Assembly: GCA_037200985.1 (NCBI GenBank)
Contig: JBBCGJ010000001.1
Coordinates: 1,216,756-1,280,755 of the forward strand
Source: Rhizomicrobium sp.
GTDB taxonomy: Bacteria > Pseudomonadota > Alphaproteobacteria > Micropepsales > Micropepsaceae
DNA length: 64,000 nt
Reading direction: 5' to 3'
The stretch's first letter is position 1, and the number at the start of each line of letters is the position of its first letter. The translations under genes and the position numbers were made by a program. The notes under the pieces were generated by a model, which worked only from the letters and a program-made list of their open reading frames with translations, was not told the DNA's origin and searched no databases. Shown here in pieces: positions 36,607 to 45,111 of the stretch.

Positions 36607-37187
36607 CAATCGCCCACGCTCATGCCCGGCACCATGCGCCGCAGCACGTCGTCGCCGCGCAGGAAATGGTGATAGAGCGCCGCGGCCACATGGATCGGAA
36701 TGAGCACGATGGCGCTCCAGGCGAGATAGACATGCACCGTCTCGTACATCTCGTGCACGGAATGAAGCTGCTCGCGGGTCTGGCCGGCGTAGAAGCCGAG
36801 ATTGGGCCAGATGAACAGCCCGAAGAAATTCGTGCCGTTGCCCAGGGGCGAAGCCGACACCATCAGCCAGCCCGACAGCGGGATGGCGATGATCAGGACA
36901 TAGAAGAAGACATGCGTGAAGCGCGCGAAGCCCGCCACGATGGGATGCATGCCCAGCGGCAGATGCGGCACGCGGTTGACCAGGCGCCAGCCCAGCCGCA
37001 GCAGGCTGAGCACCAGCACGGTCAGGCCGATCGATTTGTGCGTCTGGATGATCATGAACTTGCTGGGATCGCTGCGCGGCAGCCCGCCCATGTAAAGCCC
37101 GAGCGCGATATTGGCGATGAGCAGCGCCGCGATGATCCAGTGAAACGACATCGCGACGGTGTTGTAGCGGAGGGGACGCGCCGGCAC
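36606..37187 (-). CDS. Cytochrome b561-family membrane protein
   Basis: The 193-residue four-helix membrane protein of the prokaryotic b561 (CybB) family has conserved heme-ligand His residues in SFHWIIAALLIANIALG, IIQTHKSIGLTVLVLSLLRLGWRL, ETVHVYLAWSAIVLIPIHVAAALYHHFLRGDDVLRRM. Such proteins transfer electrons between quinol and a periplasmic acceptor, often superoxide or an exported enzyme. It sits between two YceI genes, with a 3-nt gap to the upstream one and a 1-nt overlap with the downstream one. A quinone-like lipid bound by YceI may serve the cytochrome. Confidence 0.93.
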   Translation of the reverse strand: MPARPLRYNTVAMSFHWIIAALLIANIALGLYMGGLPRSDPSKFMIIQTHKSIGLTVLVLSLLRLGWRLVNRVPHLPLGMHPIVAGFARFTHVFFYVLIIAIPLSGWLMVSASPLGNGTNFFGLFIWPNLGFYAGQTREQLHSVHEMYETVHVYLAWSAIVLIPIHVAAALYHHFLRGDDVLRRMVPGMSVGD

Positions 37188-37190
37188 GGC

Positions 37191-37805
37191 TCAACCCTTC
37201 TGCTTCTGGAACAAGGCTTCGACGGTCAGCTTGACGTCGTCTCCGACAAAGCCGGTCCAGCCCATCTTGTCCAGCCCGAAATCGCTGCGTTTGATGCTGG
37301 TCGCGGCGTGGAAGCCGAGATAATAGCCCGGCCCCATCGGCGAGGGCGCCCCGCCGTTGAACGTCACGTCGAAGGTGACCGGCCTGGTCACGCCATGGAT
37401 CGTGAGATCGCCCGTCATCCGGCCGGACGTCGGGCCGGTGCGTTCGAGGGACGTGGAGGTGAAGGTCGCCTGTGGGAACTTGGCGGTGTCGAACGCGTCC
37501 CCGGCCACCAGTTCTTCGAGCAATTCGCTGTTGGGCACGTTGAGGCTGGGCATGTCAATGGTGATCGACACCGAACTCTTTTCCGGGGCGCCCGGCGTGA
37601 AGTTCAGCGTGCCCGAGGTCTTCTCGAAACGGCCGTAATAATCCGTGATCCCCAGATGCGGGATGGCGAACAGCACCACGGTGTGGCGCGGTTCGATCTG
37701 ATAGGCGCCGGCGGGCGCCTGCTTGGTGTCGGTCGAGACGCCGGCGGCCTGCGCGACGACGGTGTGGAGCGCGAAGACGGCTCCGAGAACGGCAAGGCGG
37801 CGCAT
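37191..37805 (-). CDS. YceI-family periplasmic protein (first copy)
   Basis: The 204-residue protein has a signal peptide (RRLAVLGAVFALHTVVAQAAG) and the YceI barrel: YQIEPRHTVVLFAIPHLGITDYYGRFEKTSG, LVAGDAFDTAKFPQATFTSTSLE, TGDLTIHGVTRPVTFDVTFNGG and SIKRSDFGLDKMGWTGFVGDDVKLTVEALF. It is the first gene of the YceI-cytochrome b561-YceI operon. The two YceI copies are only distantly alike, so they are probably not a recent duplication. An amphiphilic ligand such as a polyprenoid is expected. Confidence 0.92.
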   Translation of the reverse strand: MRRLAVLGAVFALHTVVAQAAGVSTDTKQAPAGAYQIEPRHTVVLFAIPHLGITDYYGRFEKTSGTLNFTPGAPEKSSVSITIDMPSLNVPNSELLEELVAGDAFDTAKFPQATFTSTSLERTGPTSGRMTGDLTIHGVTRPVTFDVTFNGGAPSPMGPGYYLGFHAATSIKRSDFGLDKMGWTGFVGDDVKLTVEALFQKQKG

Positions 37806-37954
37806 GTTTCCTCCGGTGCGGGAAAGTTCCGACTAGATATAACGTGCAACCGGCCCACATGCAGTGCCGTGACGCGGTAAATATCGGCGGCTTGACGCAC
37901 CCGGCGCCCTCTACCCATAGTCGAAAGAACCGCTATTTCCCGAAAGGCTCACTG

Positions 37955-39010
37955 GTGAGCGCCACCGAAGTCCGGGTCCGTCCCGGCAGCAATCTCGACT
38001 ATCCGTTCGAGCACAGGCCCGAGACCGGCCACAGCATCGTCGTCGCCCCCGGCGTGCACTGGGTGCGCATGCGCCTGCCCATGCAGCTCAACCATATCAA
38101 CCTGTGGCTGCTGGAGGACGGCGACGGCTGGACCGTGGTCGACAGCGGCATCCGCAACGAGGAGACCACCCAGGCCTGGGAACAGCTCTTCGCCGGTCCG
38201 ATGCAAGGCCGCCCGGTCAAGCGGGTGATCGTCACCCACATGCATCCCGACCATATCGGGCTTGCCGGCTGGCTGGTGCGCAAATTCGGCGTGCAGCTCT
38301 GGATCACGCGCACCGAATATCTGATGTGCCGCAACCTCGTCTCCGACACCGGGCAGGAAGCGCCGGCCGAGGCGCTGCGCTTCTACCGCGCCGCGGGCTT
38401 TCCGGAGGATCTGCTGGAGACCTACCGCACCCGTTTCGGCGGCTTCGGCCATGGCGTCTACCGGCTGCCCAGTTCCTATCGCCGCATCGCGGACGGCGAG
38501 GCCATCGAGATCGGCGCCAACACCTGGCGCGTGGTCGGCGGCAACGGCCATTCGCCCGAGCATGCCTGCCTGTGGTGTCCGGAGCTGAACGTGTTCATCT
38601 CGGGCGACCAGATCCTGCCGAAGATCTCGTCCAATGTCTCGGTGCATCCGACCGAGCCGGAAGCCAATTCGCTGCAGGACTGGCTCGACAGTTGCGCCAA
38701 GCTCCGGCGCGTCGTGCCGGACGATGCCCTGGTGCTGCCGTCGCACAACGAGCCGTTCCGGAAAGCAACCCTGCGCCTGACCGAGCTGATCGAGCATCAC
38801 GAGGAGGGCCTGGAGAAGCTCCACGCGCTCTGCGCCGAGCCCAGGCGCGCGGTGGATGTTTTCCCCGCGCTGTTCCGCAGCCGCATCACCCAGGGCAATT
38901 TCGGCATGGCGACGGGCGAGAGCCTGGCGCATCTGAACTGCCTGCGCGCCCGCGGCCGCATCCTGCGCACCGCCGACAAGGACGGCATCGACTGGTACGA
39001 GGCGGTCTGA
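37955..39010 (+). CDS. MBL-fold metallo-hydrolase
   Basis: The 351-residue metallo-beta-lactamase-fold protein has the metal motif THMHPDHIGLAGWL (HxHxDH) near residue 95, WRVVGGNGHSPEHACLW near residue 190 and FISGDQILPKIS with the bridging Asp. The C-terminal helical domain (residues 235-345) resembles that of glyoxalase II-like or lactonase/thioesterase-type members. The GTG at 37955, preceded by GAAAGG, is preferred; the longer frame upstream is not protein-like. The substrate is unknown. Confidence 0.88.
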   Translation: MSATEVRVRPGSNLDYPFEHRPETGHSIVVAPGVHWVRMRLPMQLNHINLWLLEDGDGWTVVDSGIRNEETTQAWEQLFAGPMQGRPVKRVIVTHMHPDHIGLAGWLVRKFGVQLWITRTEYLMCRNLVSDTGQEAPAEALRFYRAAGFPEDLLETYRTRFGGFGHGVYRLPSSYRRIADGEAIEIGANTWRVVGGNGHSPEHACLWCPELNVFISGDQILPKISSNVSVHPTEPEANSLQDWLDSCAKLRRVVPDDALVLPSHNEPFRKATLRLTELIEHHEEGLEKLHALCAEPRRAVDVFPALFRSRITQGNFGMATGESLAHLNCLRARGRILRTADKDGIDWYEAV

Positions 39011-39073
39011 CCTCCGGTTACCTTTTGCGCATATCCCGCGTGCAAGCCCGCGCGAGCCGTGCTGAATGGGCGG

Positions 39074-39847
39074 ATGATCCGAGCCATCCTCACCGCCTTC
39101 CTTTTCCTCGCGGCCGCCGTGCCGGCGGCCGCGCTGCCGTCCTGCGCGGGACCGGCCGAAATCGCCGGCGGACAATTGCTCCGTGTCGAGCGCAATGGCG
39201 CGGTGATCCTCACCGACGGCCGGGCGACGCATCTGGAAGGCATCCGCCTGGCCGCAGGCGCGGCGGATCGCGCGCCGCAGGCCTTTGCCGACCAGGCGAT
39301 TTCCGCGATCCTGGCGATGGCACGCAAGGCGCCGCTGACGCTGACCGCCGTGCCGCCGAAGGAAGACCGCTATGACCGCATCCGCGGCCAGCTCTTCGCC
39401 GGCGACGGCACCTGGGTCCAGCTCGCGCTTCTGAGGAAGGGCCTCGCCCGTGTCGCGCTCGCGCCCGACCGCACCGAGTGCTTTACCGAGCTCTATGAGG
39501 CGGAGGCCGAGGCGCGCGCGGCGCGTGCCGGCCTATGGGCGGTCCCGGCCTATGCCGTGCGGACGCCGGACACGGTCGGGCGCGACACCGGCACGTTCCA
39601 GATCGTCGAGGGCACGGTGCGCAACGCCGAGCTCAAAAATGGCCGCGCCTATCTCAATTTCGGCGCCGACTGGCGCACCGATTTCACGGTCACGGTCGAT
39701 CCGGAGGACATGCCGAATTTCCGCAAGCTCGGCGTCGACCCGCGCGCCTATGCCGGCCAGACCATCCGCGTGCGCGGCCTGGTGCAGTTCCTGAACGGCC
39801 CCGAGATCGAGATCGCCAATCCGCAGAGCGTGGAAGTGGTGAACTGA
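39074..39847 (+). CDS. Exported thermonuclease-like (SNase-fold) protein
   Basis: The 257-residue protein has a signal peptide (MIRAILTAFLFLAAAVPAAA), then an SNase-like OB-fold (about residues 35-155): GQLLRVERNGAVILTDGRATHLEGIRLA, KEDRYDRIRGQLFAGDGTWVQLALLRKGLARV and AEAEARAARAGLWAVPAY. The catalytic Arg/Glu set of true staphylococcal nuclease is only partly present, so activity is doubtful. The C-terminal part (about 165-257) is a second OB-like domain (GTVRNAELKNGRAYLNFGADWRTDFTV). It probably acts in the envelope. Confidence 0.8.
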   Translation: MIRAILTAFLFLAAAVPAAALPSCAGPAEIAGGQLLRVERNGAVILTDGRATHLEGIRLAAGAADRAPQAFADQAISAILAMARKAPLTLTAVPPKEDRYDRIRGQLFAGDGTWVQLALLRKGLARVALAPDRTECFTELYEAEAEARAARAGLWAVPAYAVRTPDTVGRDTGTFQIVEGTVRNAELKNGRAYLNFGADWRTDFTVTVDPEDMPNFRKLGVDPRAYAGQTIRVRGLVQFLNGPEIEIANPQSVEVVN

Positions 39848-39882
39848 ATCGACCCTCTCCTTGAGGGAGGGCAATAAAAACA

Positions 39883-39911
39883 AAAAGGCCCGGATCGTCT
39901 CCGGGCCTTTT
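39883..39911. terminator. Bidirectional intrinsic terminator
   Basis: A perfect 11-bp stem AAAAGGCCCGG / CCGGGCCTTTT closes a 7-nt loop between the convergent SNase-like gene and carD. The A-rich and T-rich ends make it work in both directions. Confidence 0.9.
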
Positions 39912-39933
39912 CGCAATCGATGGTTCGAAGCGC

Positions 39934-40503
39934 TTAAGCCGCCTTCTTTAGCAGCATGCCTTCGACGCGCTTGACGGCCGACGGCTCGTCGGTCTTCTCG
40001 ACGGCGGCGACTTCGCGCGCCATGCGGGCCAGCGCCGCCTCGTAGAGCTGGCGCTCGGAATAGGACTGCTCCGGCTGGCCGGACGCGCGGTGCAGGTCGC
40101 GGACCACCTCGGCGATCGACACGAGGTCGCCCGAATTGATCTTCGCTTCGTATTCCTGGGCGCGGCGCGACCACATGGTGCGCTTGATGCGGGCGCGGCC
40201 CTTCAGCGTGTTGAGCGCGTTGTTCACGATGTCCGGCGAGGACAGCTTGCGCATGCCCACGGCCTTGGCCTTCATGGTCGGCACGCGGAGCGTCATCTTG
40301 TCCTTCTCGAAGGTGATCACGAACAGTTCCAGCTTCATGCCTGCGACTTCCTGTTCCTCGATCTTCATGATGCGGCCGACGCCATGGGTGGGGTACACGA
40401 CATGGTCGTTGGTCTTGAATTCATGCTTGGTCTTGGTGTTCGTGTTCGCGGGCGTCTTAGGCTTCGCGGGGACGGGTGCGGGGGCGGTCTTTGCGGTTGT
40501 CAT
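39934..40503 (-). CDS. carD: CarD/CdnL-family RNA polymerase-binding regulator
   Basis: CarD-type proteins bind RNA polymerase beta and stabilise open complexes at rRNA and growth-related promoters. The 189-residue product has a Lys/Pro/Thr-rich N-terminal tail of about 27 residues, then the Tudor-like RNAP-interacting domain (FKTNDHVVYPTHGVGRIMKIEEQEVAGMKLELFVITFEKDKMTLRVP) and the helical C-terminal domain (MWSRRAQEYEAKINSGDLVSIAEVVRDLHR). This is the normal alphaproteobacterial form apart from the longer tail. It ends at a shared bidirectional terminator. Confidence 0.96.
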   Translation of the reverse strand: MTTAKTAPAPVPAKPKTPANTNTKTKHEFKTNDHVVYPTHGVGRIMKIEEQEVAGMKLELFVITFEKDKMTLRVPTMKAKAVGMRKLSSPDIVNNALNTLKGRARIKRTMWSRRAQEYEAKINSGDLVSIAEVVRDLHRASGQPEQSYSERQLYEAALARMAREVAAVEKTDEPSAVKRVEGMLLKKAA

Positions 40504-40800
40504 GGTTCACTTTCGTTCGGCCCCGCGCCTGGCGCGCCTTGGGGGCCTTTGGCCTTACTCTGCACTGCAACCGAAACGTGTTCCGGCGCCGGAATGTTGC
40601 CAGTCCGGTGAGGGCGCCTTCGAGCGTTTCAGATCGTGGAATTATATATCACAGTTCATCCGTAAACGGAAGGACAAAGTGACAAGGCCTTGAAATTTCG
40701 GCCTTTATTGAGATTCGCGGCGAAAAGACCCGAAAATTCAACTGGTTAAATTCGACGTGAACGGCGGTTAACGAATATCCACCGGCGGTCGTCCTTAATT
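40504..40800. promoter_or_regulatory. carD upstream region (297 bp)
   Basis: This gene-free gap between fdxA and carD (both minus strand) should hold the carD promoter. It includes an A+T-rich stretch at about 40635-40800 and a copy of CATCCGTAAACGGA at 40657-40670 that recurs on the other strand at 44841-44854. No ORF or hairpin terminator stands out. Confidence 0.45.
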
Positions 40801-41139
40801 CTACGAACCGGAACCGGGCTTATCGGAAAAGTACTTGGCGAATTTGTCAGGCTTTCCTTCCCATTCCTTGGCGTCGGCGGGCGCGGTTCCGTGCTGGGTG
40901 ATGTTCGGCCACTTCTTGGCATATTCCGCGTTCAGCGACAGCCATTGTTCCAGGCCGCTCTCCGTGTCGGCCTTGATGGCCTCGGGCGGGCATTCCGGCT
41001 CGCAGACGCCGCAATCGATGCACTCGTCGGGATGGATGACGAGCATGTTCTCGCCCTCGTAGAAGCAGTCCACCGGGCAGACCTCGACGCAATCCATGAA
41101 CTTGCACTTGATGCAGGCTTCAGTGACGACATAGGTCAT
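40801..41139 (-). CDS. fdxA: 7Fe ferredoxin
   Basis: The 112-residue low-potential electron carrier has one [3Fe-4S] and one [4Fe-4S] cluster. Ligands are Cys9, Cys17 and Cys50 for the 3Fe site and Cys21, Cys40, Cys43 and Cys46 for the 4Fe site; Cys12 and Cys25 are extra. The C-terminal extension of about 50 residues matches the FdxA/ferredoxin I type. It is transcribed after the S4-domain gene with a 45-bp gap. The S4-helicase-FdxA-CarD order is common in alphaproteobacteria. Confidence 0.97.
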   Translation of the reverse strand: MTYVVTEACIKCKFMDCVEVCPVDCFYEGENMLVIHPDECIDCGVCEPECPPEAIKADTESGLEQWLSLNAEYAKKWPNITQHGTAPADAKEWEGKPDKFAKYFSDKPGSGS

Positions 41140-41184
41140 GCGGTCGGGCCCCTTAAGCGTAGGCGATACATAGTCAGCGAAGCG

Positions 41185-41484
41185 TCATACGGGAGGGGGG
41201 CCTTTAGGATCAAGCCCATCCTCCGCGACGATTTCGTACAACAGCCGCGCTTCGGCAGCAGGCCCGCGCCGTTCCCCGAAAGCAACCACGCGCACGATAA
41301 GGACATCGCGCCCGGTCGGGACGGTCAGGATATCCCCGAGCTTGATGCCGCGCCCGGATTTTTCGGTCCGCGTTCCGTTGAGCCGGATGCGGCCCTTCTC
41401 GGCCGCCTCCTGCGCCAGCACGCGGGTCTTGTAGAACCGCGCATGCCAGAGCCATTTGTCGATGCGGGCGCGCACCTCGCTCAC
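41185..41484 (-). CDS. S4-domain RNA-binding protein (Hsp15-like)
   Basis: The 99-residue protein carries an S4 RNA-binding domain (RARIDKWLWHARFYKTRVLAQEAAEKGRIRLNGTRTEKSGRGIKLGDILTVP) as in Hsp15, which rescues stalled 50S subunits bearing peptidyl-tRNA. The C-terminus is short. It overlaps the helicase gene by 4 nt and is probably co-translated, suggesting that both act on RNA or ribosomes. Strict Hsp15 identity is not certain. Confidence 0.9.
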   Translation of the reverse strand: MSEVRARIDKWLWHARFYKTRVLAQEAAEKGRIRLNGTRTEKSGRGIKLGDILTVPTGRDVLIVRVVAFGERRGPAAEARLLYEIVAEDGLDPKGPPPV

Positions 41485-44060
41485 TTGCGCACGAGCGCCG
41501 CCAACCCCGCGAATGGAGAATCCGGACGGATTTCCACTTTGAATTCCTTGGGCGCCCGGCGGTCGGGGCGATGCTTCGGCTTGCGCAGCGGACGGGGCAG
41601 GGCCTTGCGCCAGACCTTCGTCACGCCGTTGCCGGTATCGGCGACATCCACGACCTGCCAGCCCATCTCGGCCAGCACGCCCTTGAGCTCCTCATTGCCC
41701 GAGCCGATCAGCGAAACCAGCCTGGGCAGCAGCGTCTCCGCATCCGTGCCCGCGGCGGCGCCTTTCTCGAGTTCCTCTTCGAGGCGCTCCACCATGTCGA
41801 GGCGGATGGCGCGCTTGCCGATCACGCGGAAGCCGGCGGCGGCGAGGAATTCGCGCGGCAGCTTGGCGTCGTTGACGAAAGAGGTCAGCCCGGGCTGCGG
41901 CGGCGCCGGGATGCGCTCATGCTTGGTCCACACACCCCAGAGCAGCGCCAGCAGCGATGCCGCCTCGGGCCGCAGCATCTTGGGCAGGTAGACCGAGCGC
42001 CGCCCGAACCACACGCCATAGGCCTTCAGCGCGCGGATCAGCGGCCCGAGCTGCTCCGGCAGTTGCAGCCGGGCGCGCTCCAGCGACCCGAAATGCTCCA
42101 GCAATTGATGCGCGATGCCGCGCGCCGCGCCGGGCAGGGCGTCGGCCGTGCCGGCCTTGGCCTCGACCGCCTCGCGCAACGCCAGCAAGGGTTGCAGCCG
42201 CGCCGCGATCCGTGTACGGACGAACGCCTCCAGCCGCGCCTGCACGCCCTCGCGCAGGTCGCCCTTCAGCCGCTCGTCCGCCAGCATGTCCACGCGCGGC
42301 TCCAGCGGCGACGGCCCGGCGGCGAGATGTGCCACCACCGCGCCGTCCCACCACAGCTTGCCGTGCTCGCTGAGCGAGATCGCCTTGTCGTCGGCCTCCG
42401 AAATGCGCTTGGCGCGGGCATAGAACTCGCCTTCCAGGCCGCGCATCGCCGCGGCGCGCAGCGTGCGGCCATGGATGCCTTCGGCCCGCGCATCGGGCTC
42501 GAAGCGGAAGCCTTCCAGCTTTCCGACCACCTCGCCGCCGATGGCGACGCCGCCGGAATCGTCCAGCGTCAGATCGATGATGTCGTCCTCGCGCAGCCGC
42601 TTCATCAGCACCGAGGTGCGCCGGTCGATGAAGCGCTGCGTCAGCTGTTCGTGCAGCGCGTCCGACAGCCGGTCCTCGACCGCGCGCGTCACGCCCTGCC
42701 AATGCACGCTGTCCCTGGTCCAGCTCGAGCGATGCGACGCATAGGTCCAGGTGCGGATCTGCGCCAGCCGTCCGGAGAGCGTCGCGACATCGCCTTCGGT
42801 GACGTTCAGCCGCTCGATCTGCCGCGCCAGCCAGTCGTCCGGCAGGACGCCGTCGTCGCTGGCCAGGAACAGGAAGATCGACTGCACCAGCCGCACATGC
42901 TCGTCGACCGAGAGCTTGCGGAAGTCCGGTAATTGGCAGGCATCCCACAGCCGGTGCACGCCGCCGCGCGAATTGGCCAGCGCCTGGACATCTTCCAGCG
43001 CCGCCAGAGTCCGCAGCGCGATGAAATCGCTCGACGGCCTTGCCTTGGCGAGGCCCTTCGCCGGCGGCGGCTCGTCCAGGCTGGCGATCAGCCGGTCGAG
43101 CGATGCGAAGTCGAGATTGGAATTGCGCCATTGCAGCACGCGCACCGGATCGTAGCGATGGCCCTCGACCCGCGCGACGAGTTCGTCCTCCAGCGGTTCC
43201 GCCTCCGCCGTCGTGCCGAAGGTGCCGTCGTTCATGTGCCGCCCGGCGCGGCCCGCGATCTGCCCGACCTCGTCGGGGCGCAGCGGCCGCATCTGGGCGC
43301 CGTCGAACTTCTCCATCGCCGCGAAGGCGACGTGGTCGACATCCATATTGAGGCCCATGCCGATGGCGTCGGTCGCCACCAGGAAATCGACGTCGCCGCT
43401 CTGGTAGAGCTCGACCTGCGCGTTGCGCGTGCGGGGTGAGAGCGCGCCCAGCACCACCGCCGCGCCGCCGCGCTGGCGGCGGATGAGTTCCGCGATGCCG
43501 TAGACGTCGTCGGCCGAGAACCCGACCACCGCGGCGCGGCGGGGCAGGCGGGTCAGCTTCTTGTGGCCGGTATAGGCGAGGTCCGAGAACCGCGCCCGCG
43601 TCATGAAATAGGCGCGCGGCACGAAGCGCTGGATGGCGCCGCGCATCGTGTCGGCGCCGAGCAGGATCGTCTCCTCCTCGCCGCGCGCATGGAGCAGCCG
43701 GTCGGTGAAGACATGGCCGCGCTCGAAATCGGCGCAGAGCTGGATCTCGTCGATGACGAGGCAGGCGACCGGAATGTCGAGCGGCATCGCCTCGACGGTG
43801 CAGACATAGTACCGCGCGTCGGGCGGGACGATCTTCTCCTCGCCAGTGATCAGCGCCGCCAGATTGGCGCCCTTCAGCCGCACCACCTTATCGTAGACCT
43901 CGCGGGCCAGGAGCCGCAGCGGCAGGCCGATCATGCCGGAGCGGTGCGCCAGCATCCGCTCGATGGCGAAATGGGTCTTGCCGGTATTGGTGGGGCCGAG
44001 GACCGCCGTGACGCGGGCGGCGGCGTTGGGATTGGTTTGCACTGAGCCAGCTTCTACCAT
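41481..44060 (-). CDS. Suv3-like DEAD/DExH-type RNA helicase
   Basis: The 859-residue SF2 helicase resembles mitochondrial Suv3. Its motifs are VLGPTNTGKTH (Walker A near residues 20-30), CLVIDEIQLCAD (DExH-type motif II), SPRTRNAQV, LVATDAIGMGLNMDVDHVAF and QIAGRAGRH (motif VI). The C-terminal third is helical and ends in a basic, Pro-rich stretch. Possible starts are ATG 44060 and ATG 44099; the extra 13 residues in the latter are not conserved-looking. It is coupled to the S4-domain gene. A role in RNA turnover or ribosome biogenesis is inferred from the family. Confidence 0.9.
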   Translation of the reverse strand: MVEAGSVQTNPNAAARVTAVLGPTNTGKTHFAIERMLAHRSGMIGLPLRLLAREVYDKVVRLKGANLAALITGEEKIVPPDARYYVCTVEAMPLDIPVACLVIDEIQLCADFERGHVFTDRLLHARGEEETILLGADTMRGAIQRFVPRAYFMTRARFSDLAYTGHKKLTRLPRRAAVVGFSADDVYGIAELIRRQRGGAAVVLGALSPRTRNAQVELYQSGDVDFLVATDAIGMGLNMDVDHVAFAAMEKFDGAQMRPLRPDEVGQIAGRAGRHMNDGTFGTTAEAEPLEDELVARVEGHRYDPVRVLQWRNSNLDFASLDRLIASLDEPPPAKGLAKARPSSDFIALRTLAALEDVQALANSRGGVHRLWDACQLPDFRKLSVDEHVRLVQSIFLFLASDDGVLPDDWLARQIERLNVTEGDVATLSGRLAQIRTWTYASHRSSWTRDSVHWQGVTRAVEDRLSDALHEQLTQRFIDRRTSVLMKRLREDDIIDLTLDDSGGVAIGGEVVGKLEGFRFEPDARAEGIHGRTLRAAAMRGLEGEFYARAKRISEADDKAISLSEHGKLWWDGAVVAHLAAGPSPLEPRVDMLADERLKGDLREGVQARLEAFVRTRIAARLQPLLALREAVEAKAGTADALPGAARGIAHQLLEHFGSLERARLQLPEQLGPLIRALKAYGVWFGRRSVYLPKMLRPEAASLLALLWGVWTKHERIPAPPQPGLTSFVNDAKLPREFLAAAGFRVIGKRAIRLDMVERLEEELEKGAAAGTDAETLLPRLVSLIGSGNEELKGVLAEMGWQVVDVADTGNGVTKVWRKALPRPLRKPKHRPDRRAPKEFKVEIRPDSPFAGLAALVRK

Positions 44061-44130
44061 GCATAAGAATTGCTGTTTGCGTTCGGCCGGACGGGACATC
44101 CTGCCATGCAGACTGGGCCCGGCGGCGGCG

Positions 44131-44778
44131 CTATCCACCCATGCGCCGCAAAAGCTCTGCCAGCAAGTGCTTGCCACCTTCCTTCAAGAGATCCCTTTTG
44201 GTTTCGCCCCAGAACTGATCCTTGGTTCGAAACGTATCCTGGAACACGACATCGTCGACATCGATGTGCAGGCATTTGCGGACGCCTTCATAGGGGTAGT
44301 TGCCGGCGTTGTTGTTGCAGTCCCCGACGTATCCGCCGGAGCCGTTCCGCACCGTACCGAAAACCAGATAGAGACCTTCGGACTCCTCCGCCGTCGGCGG
44401 GGGATGACTCTTGAAATAGGCCCGGCATGCGTTCTGTGCGGTCTCCAGCCGGCCATGCGCCATCTTTCCCCAATAGGTTCGCAGGAACCCCGGATTTGCC
44501 GCCTGCGCCCAGTGGAACACCGGCGGTATCAACACGTCGCTCTCGGCATAGCAAGGCCCTCGAAACCAGCCGACGGTAACGACCTTGATACCGTTGAATA
44601 CGGACGGTCCTTCCGTCAGGAAGGTCCAGCCTTCGAACCCGCCGGTCGCGTAGAGCGTCTCATAGTCGACGACCTGATAGGCTTGGCCATCGTGCGTCAC
44701 CTGTGCTCCGAACGCGGGCGACGAAAGTGTGAAGGCCAGACACGCAGCGAACAGAAGGGAGAGCGGTTTGATGTTCAT
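44131..44778 (-). CDS. Secreted protein of unknown function with four cysteines
   Basis: The 215-residue product begins MNIKPLSLLFAACLAFTL, a signal peptide probably cleaved after SSPAFGA. The mature part has four Cys (GPCYAES, NACRAYF, GDCNNN, RKCLHI), enough for two disulfides, and many Gly, Tyr and Trp residues, consistent with an exported beta-rich protein. No family is recognised. The start at 44778 is preferred over 44808 because the signal peptide begins there. Codon use appears slightly less G/C-biased than its neighbours, so acquisition by transfer is possible. Confidence 0.7.
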   Translation of the reverse strand: MNIKPLSLLFAACLAFTLSSPAFGAQVTHDGQAYQVVDYETLYATGGFEGWTFLTEGPSVFNGIKVVTVGWFRGPCYAESDVLIPPVFHWAQAANPGFLRTYWGKMAHGRLETAQNACRAYFKSHPPPTAEESEGLYLVFGTVRNGSGGYVGDCNNNAGNYPYEGVRKCLHIDVDDVVFQDTFRTKDQFWGETKRDLLKEGGKHLLAELLRRMGG

Positions 44779-45111
44779 GGAGACCAGCCCGAGCCGAACG
44801 GCGCGCACGTTACATCAGATCGACCGGCCGCTGTGGATCGTCCGTTTACGGATGGTACGTTCCAGGAACGAACCCGGCCCGAATCACTAACCGATAAAAT
44901 ATCATCCTTTGTTCTCATACGTTTAGTGGAAAGTCAAGGATCGCGTACCACTACATCTTGTGGACAGGTCCAGTGATGGAGCCGGAAGGGCTTATCCACC
45001 GGATAATCCGTACCCGGATCATTTGTTACGGAACGAAGACAAAGGCATGACAGGTTTGACGACCCTTTCGCACCTGCGATACTGCCCGCAAAGCACCAGG
45101 GAACGGGAACC
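44779..45111. promoter_or_regulatory. Gene-free divergent region upstream of methylmalonyl-CoA mutase
   Basis: This 333-bp region has no plausible ORF. It contains CCGTTTACGG (44842-44851), GTTCCAGGAAC (44859-44869), an A+T-rich core (about 44885-44935) and an interlocked palindrome array (44992-45019). It must carry promoters for the secreted protein (minus) and the mutase (plus). Confidence 0.55.
44992..45019. promoter_or_regulatory. Interlocked GGAT/ATCC palindromes, likely operator
   Basis: TTATCCACCGGATAA (44992-45006), CGGATAATCCG (45000-45010) and ATCCGTACCCGGAT (45006-45019) overlap, so GGAT/ATCC half-sites alternate four times. The site lies about 93-120 bp upstream of the mutase start. 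Confidence 0.55.
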
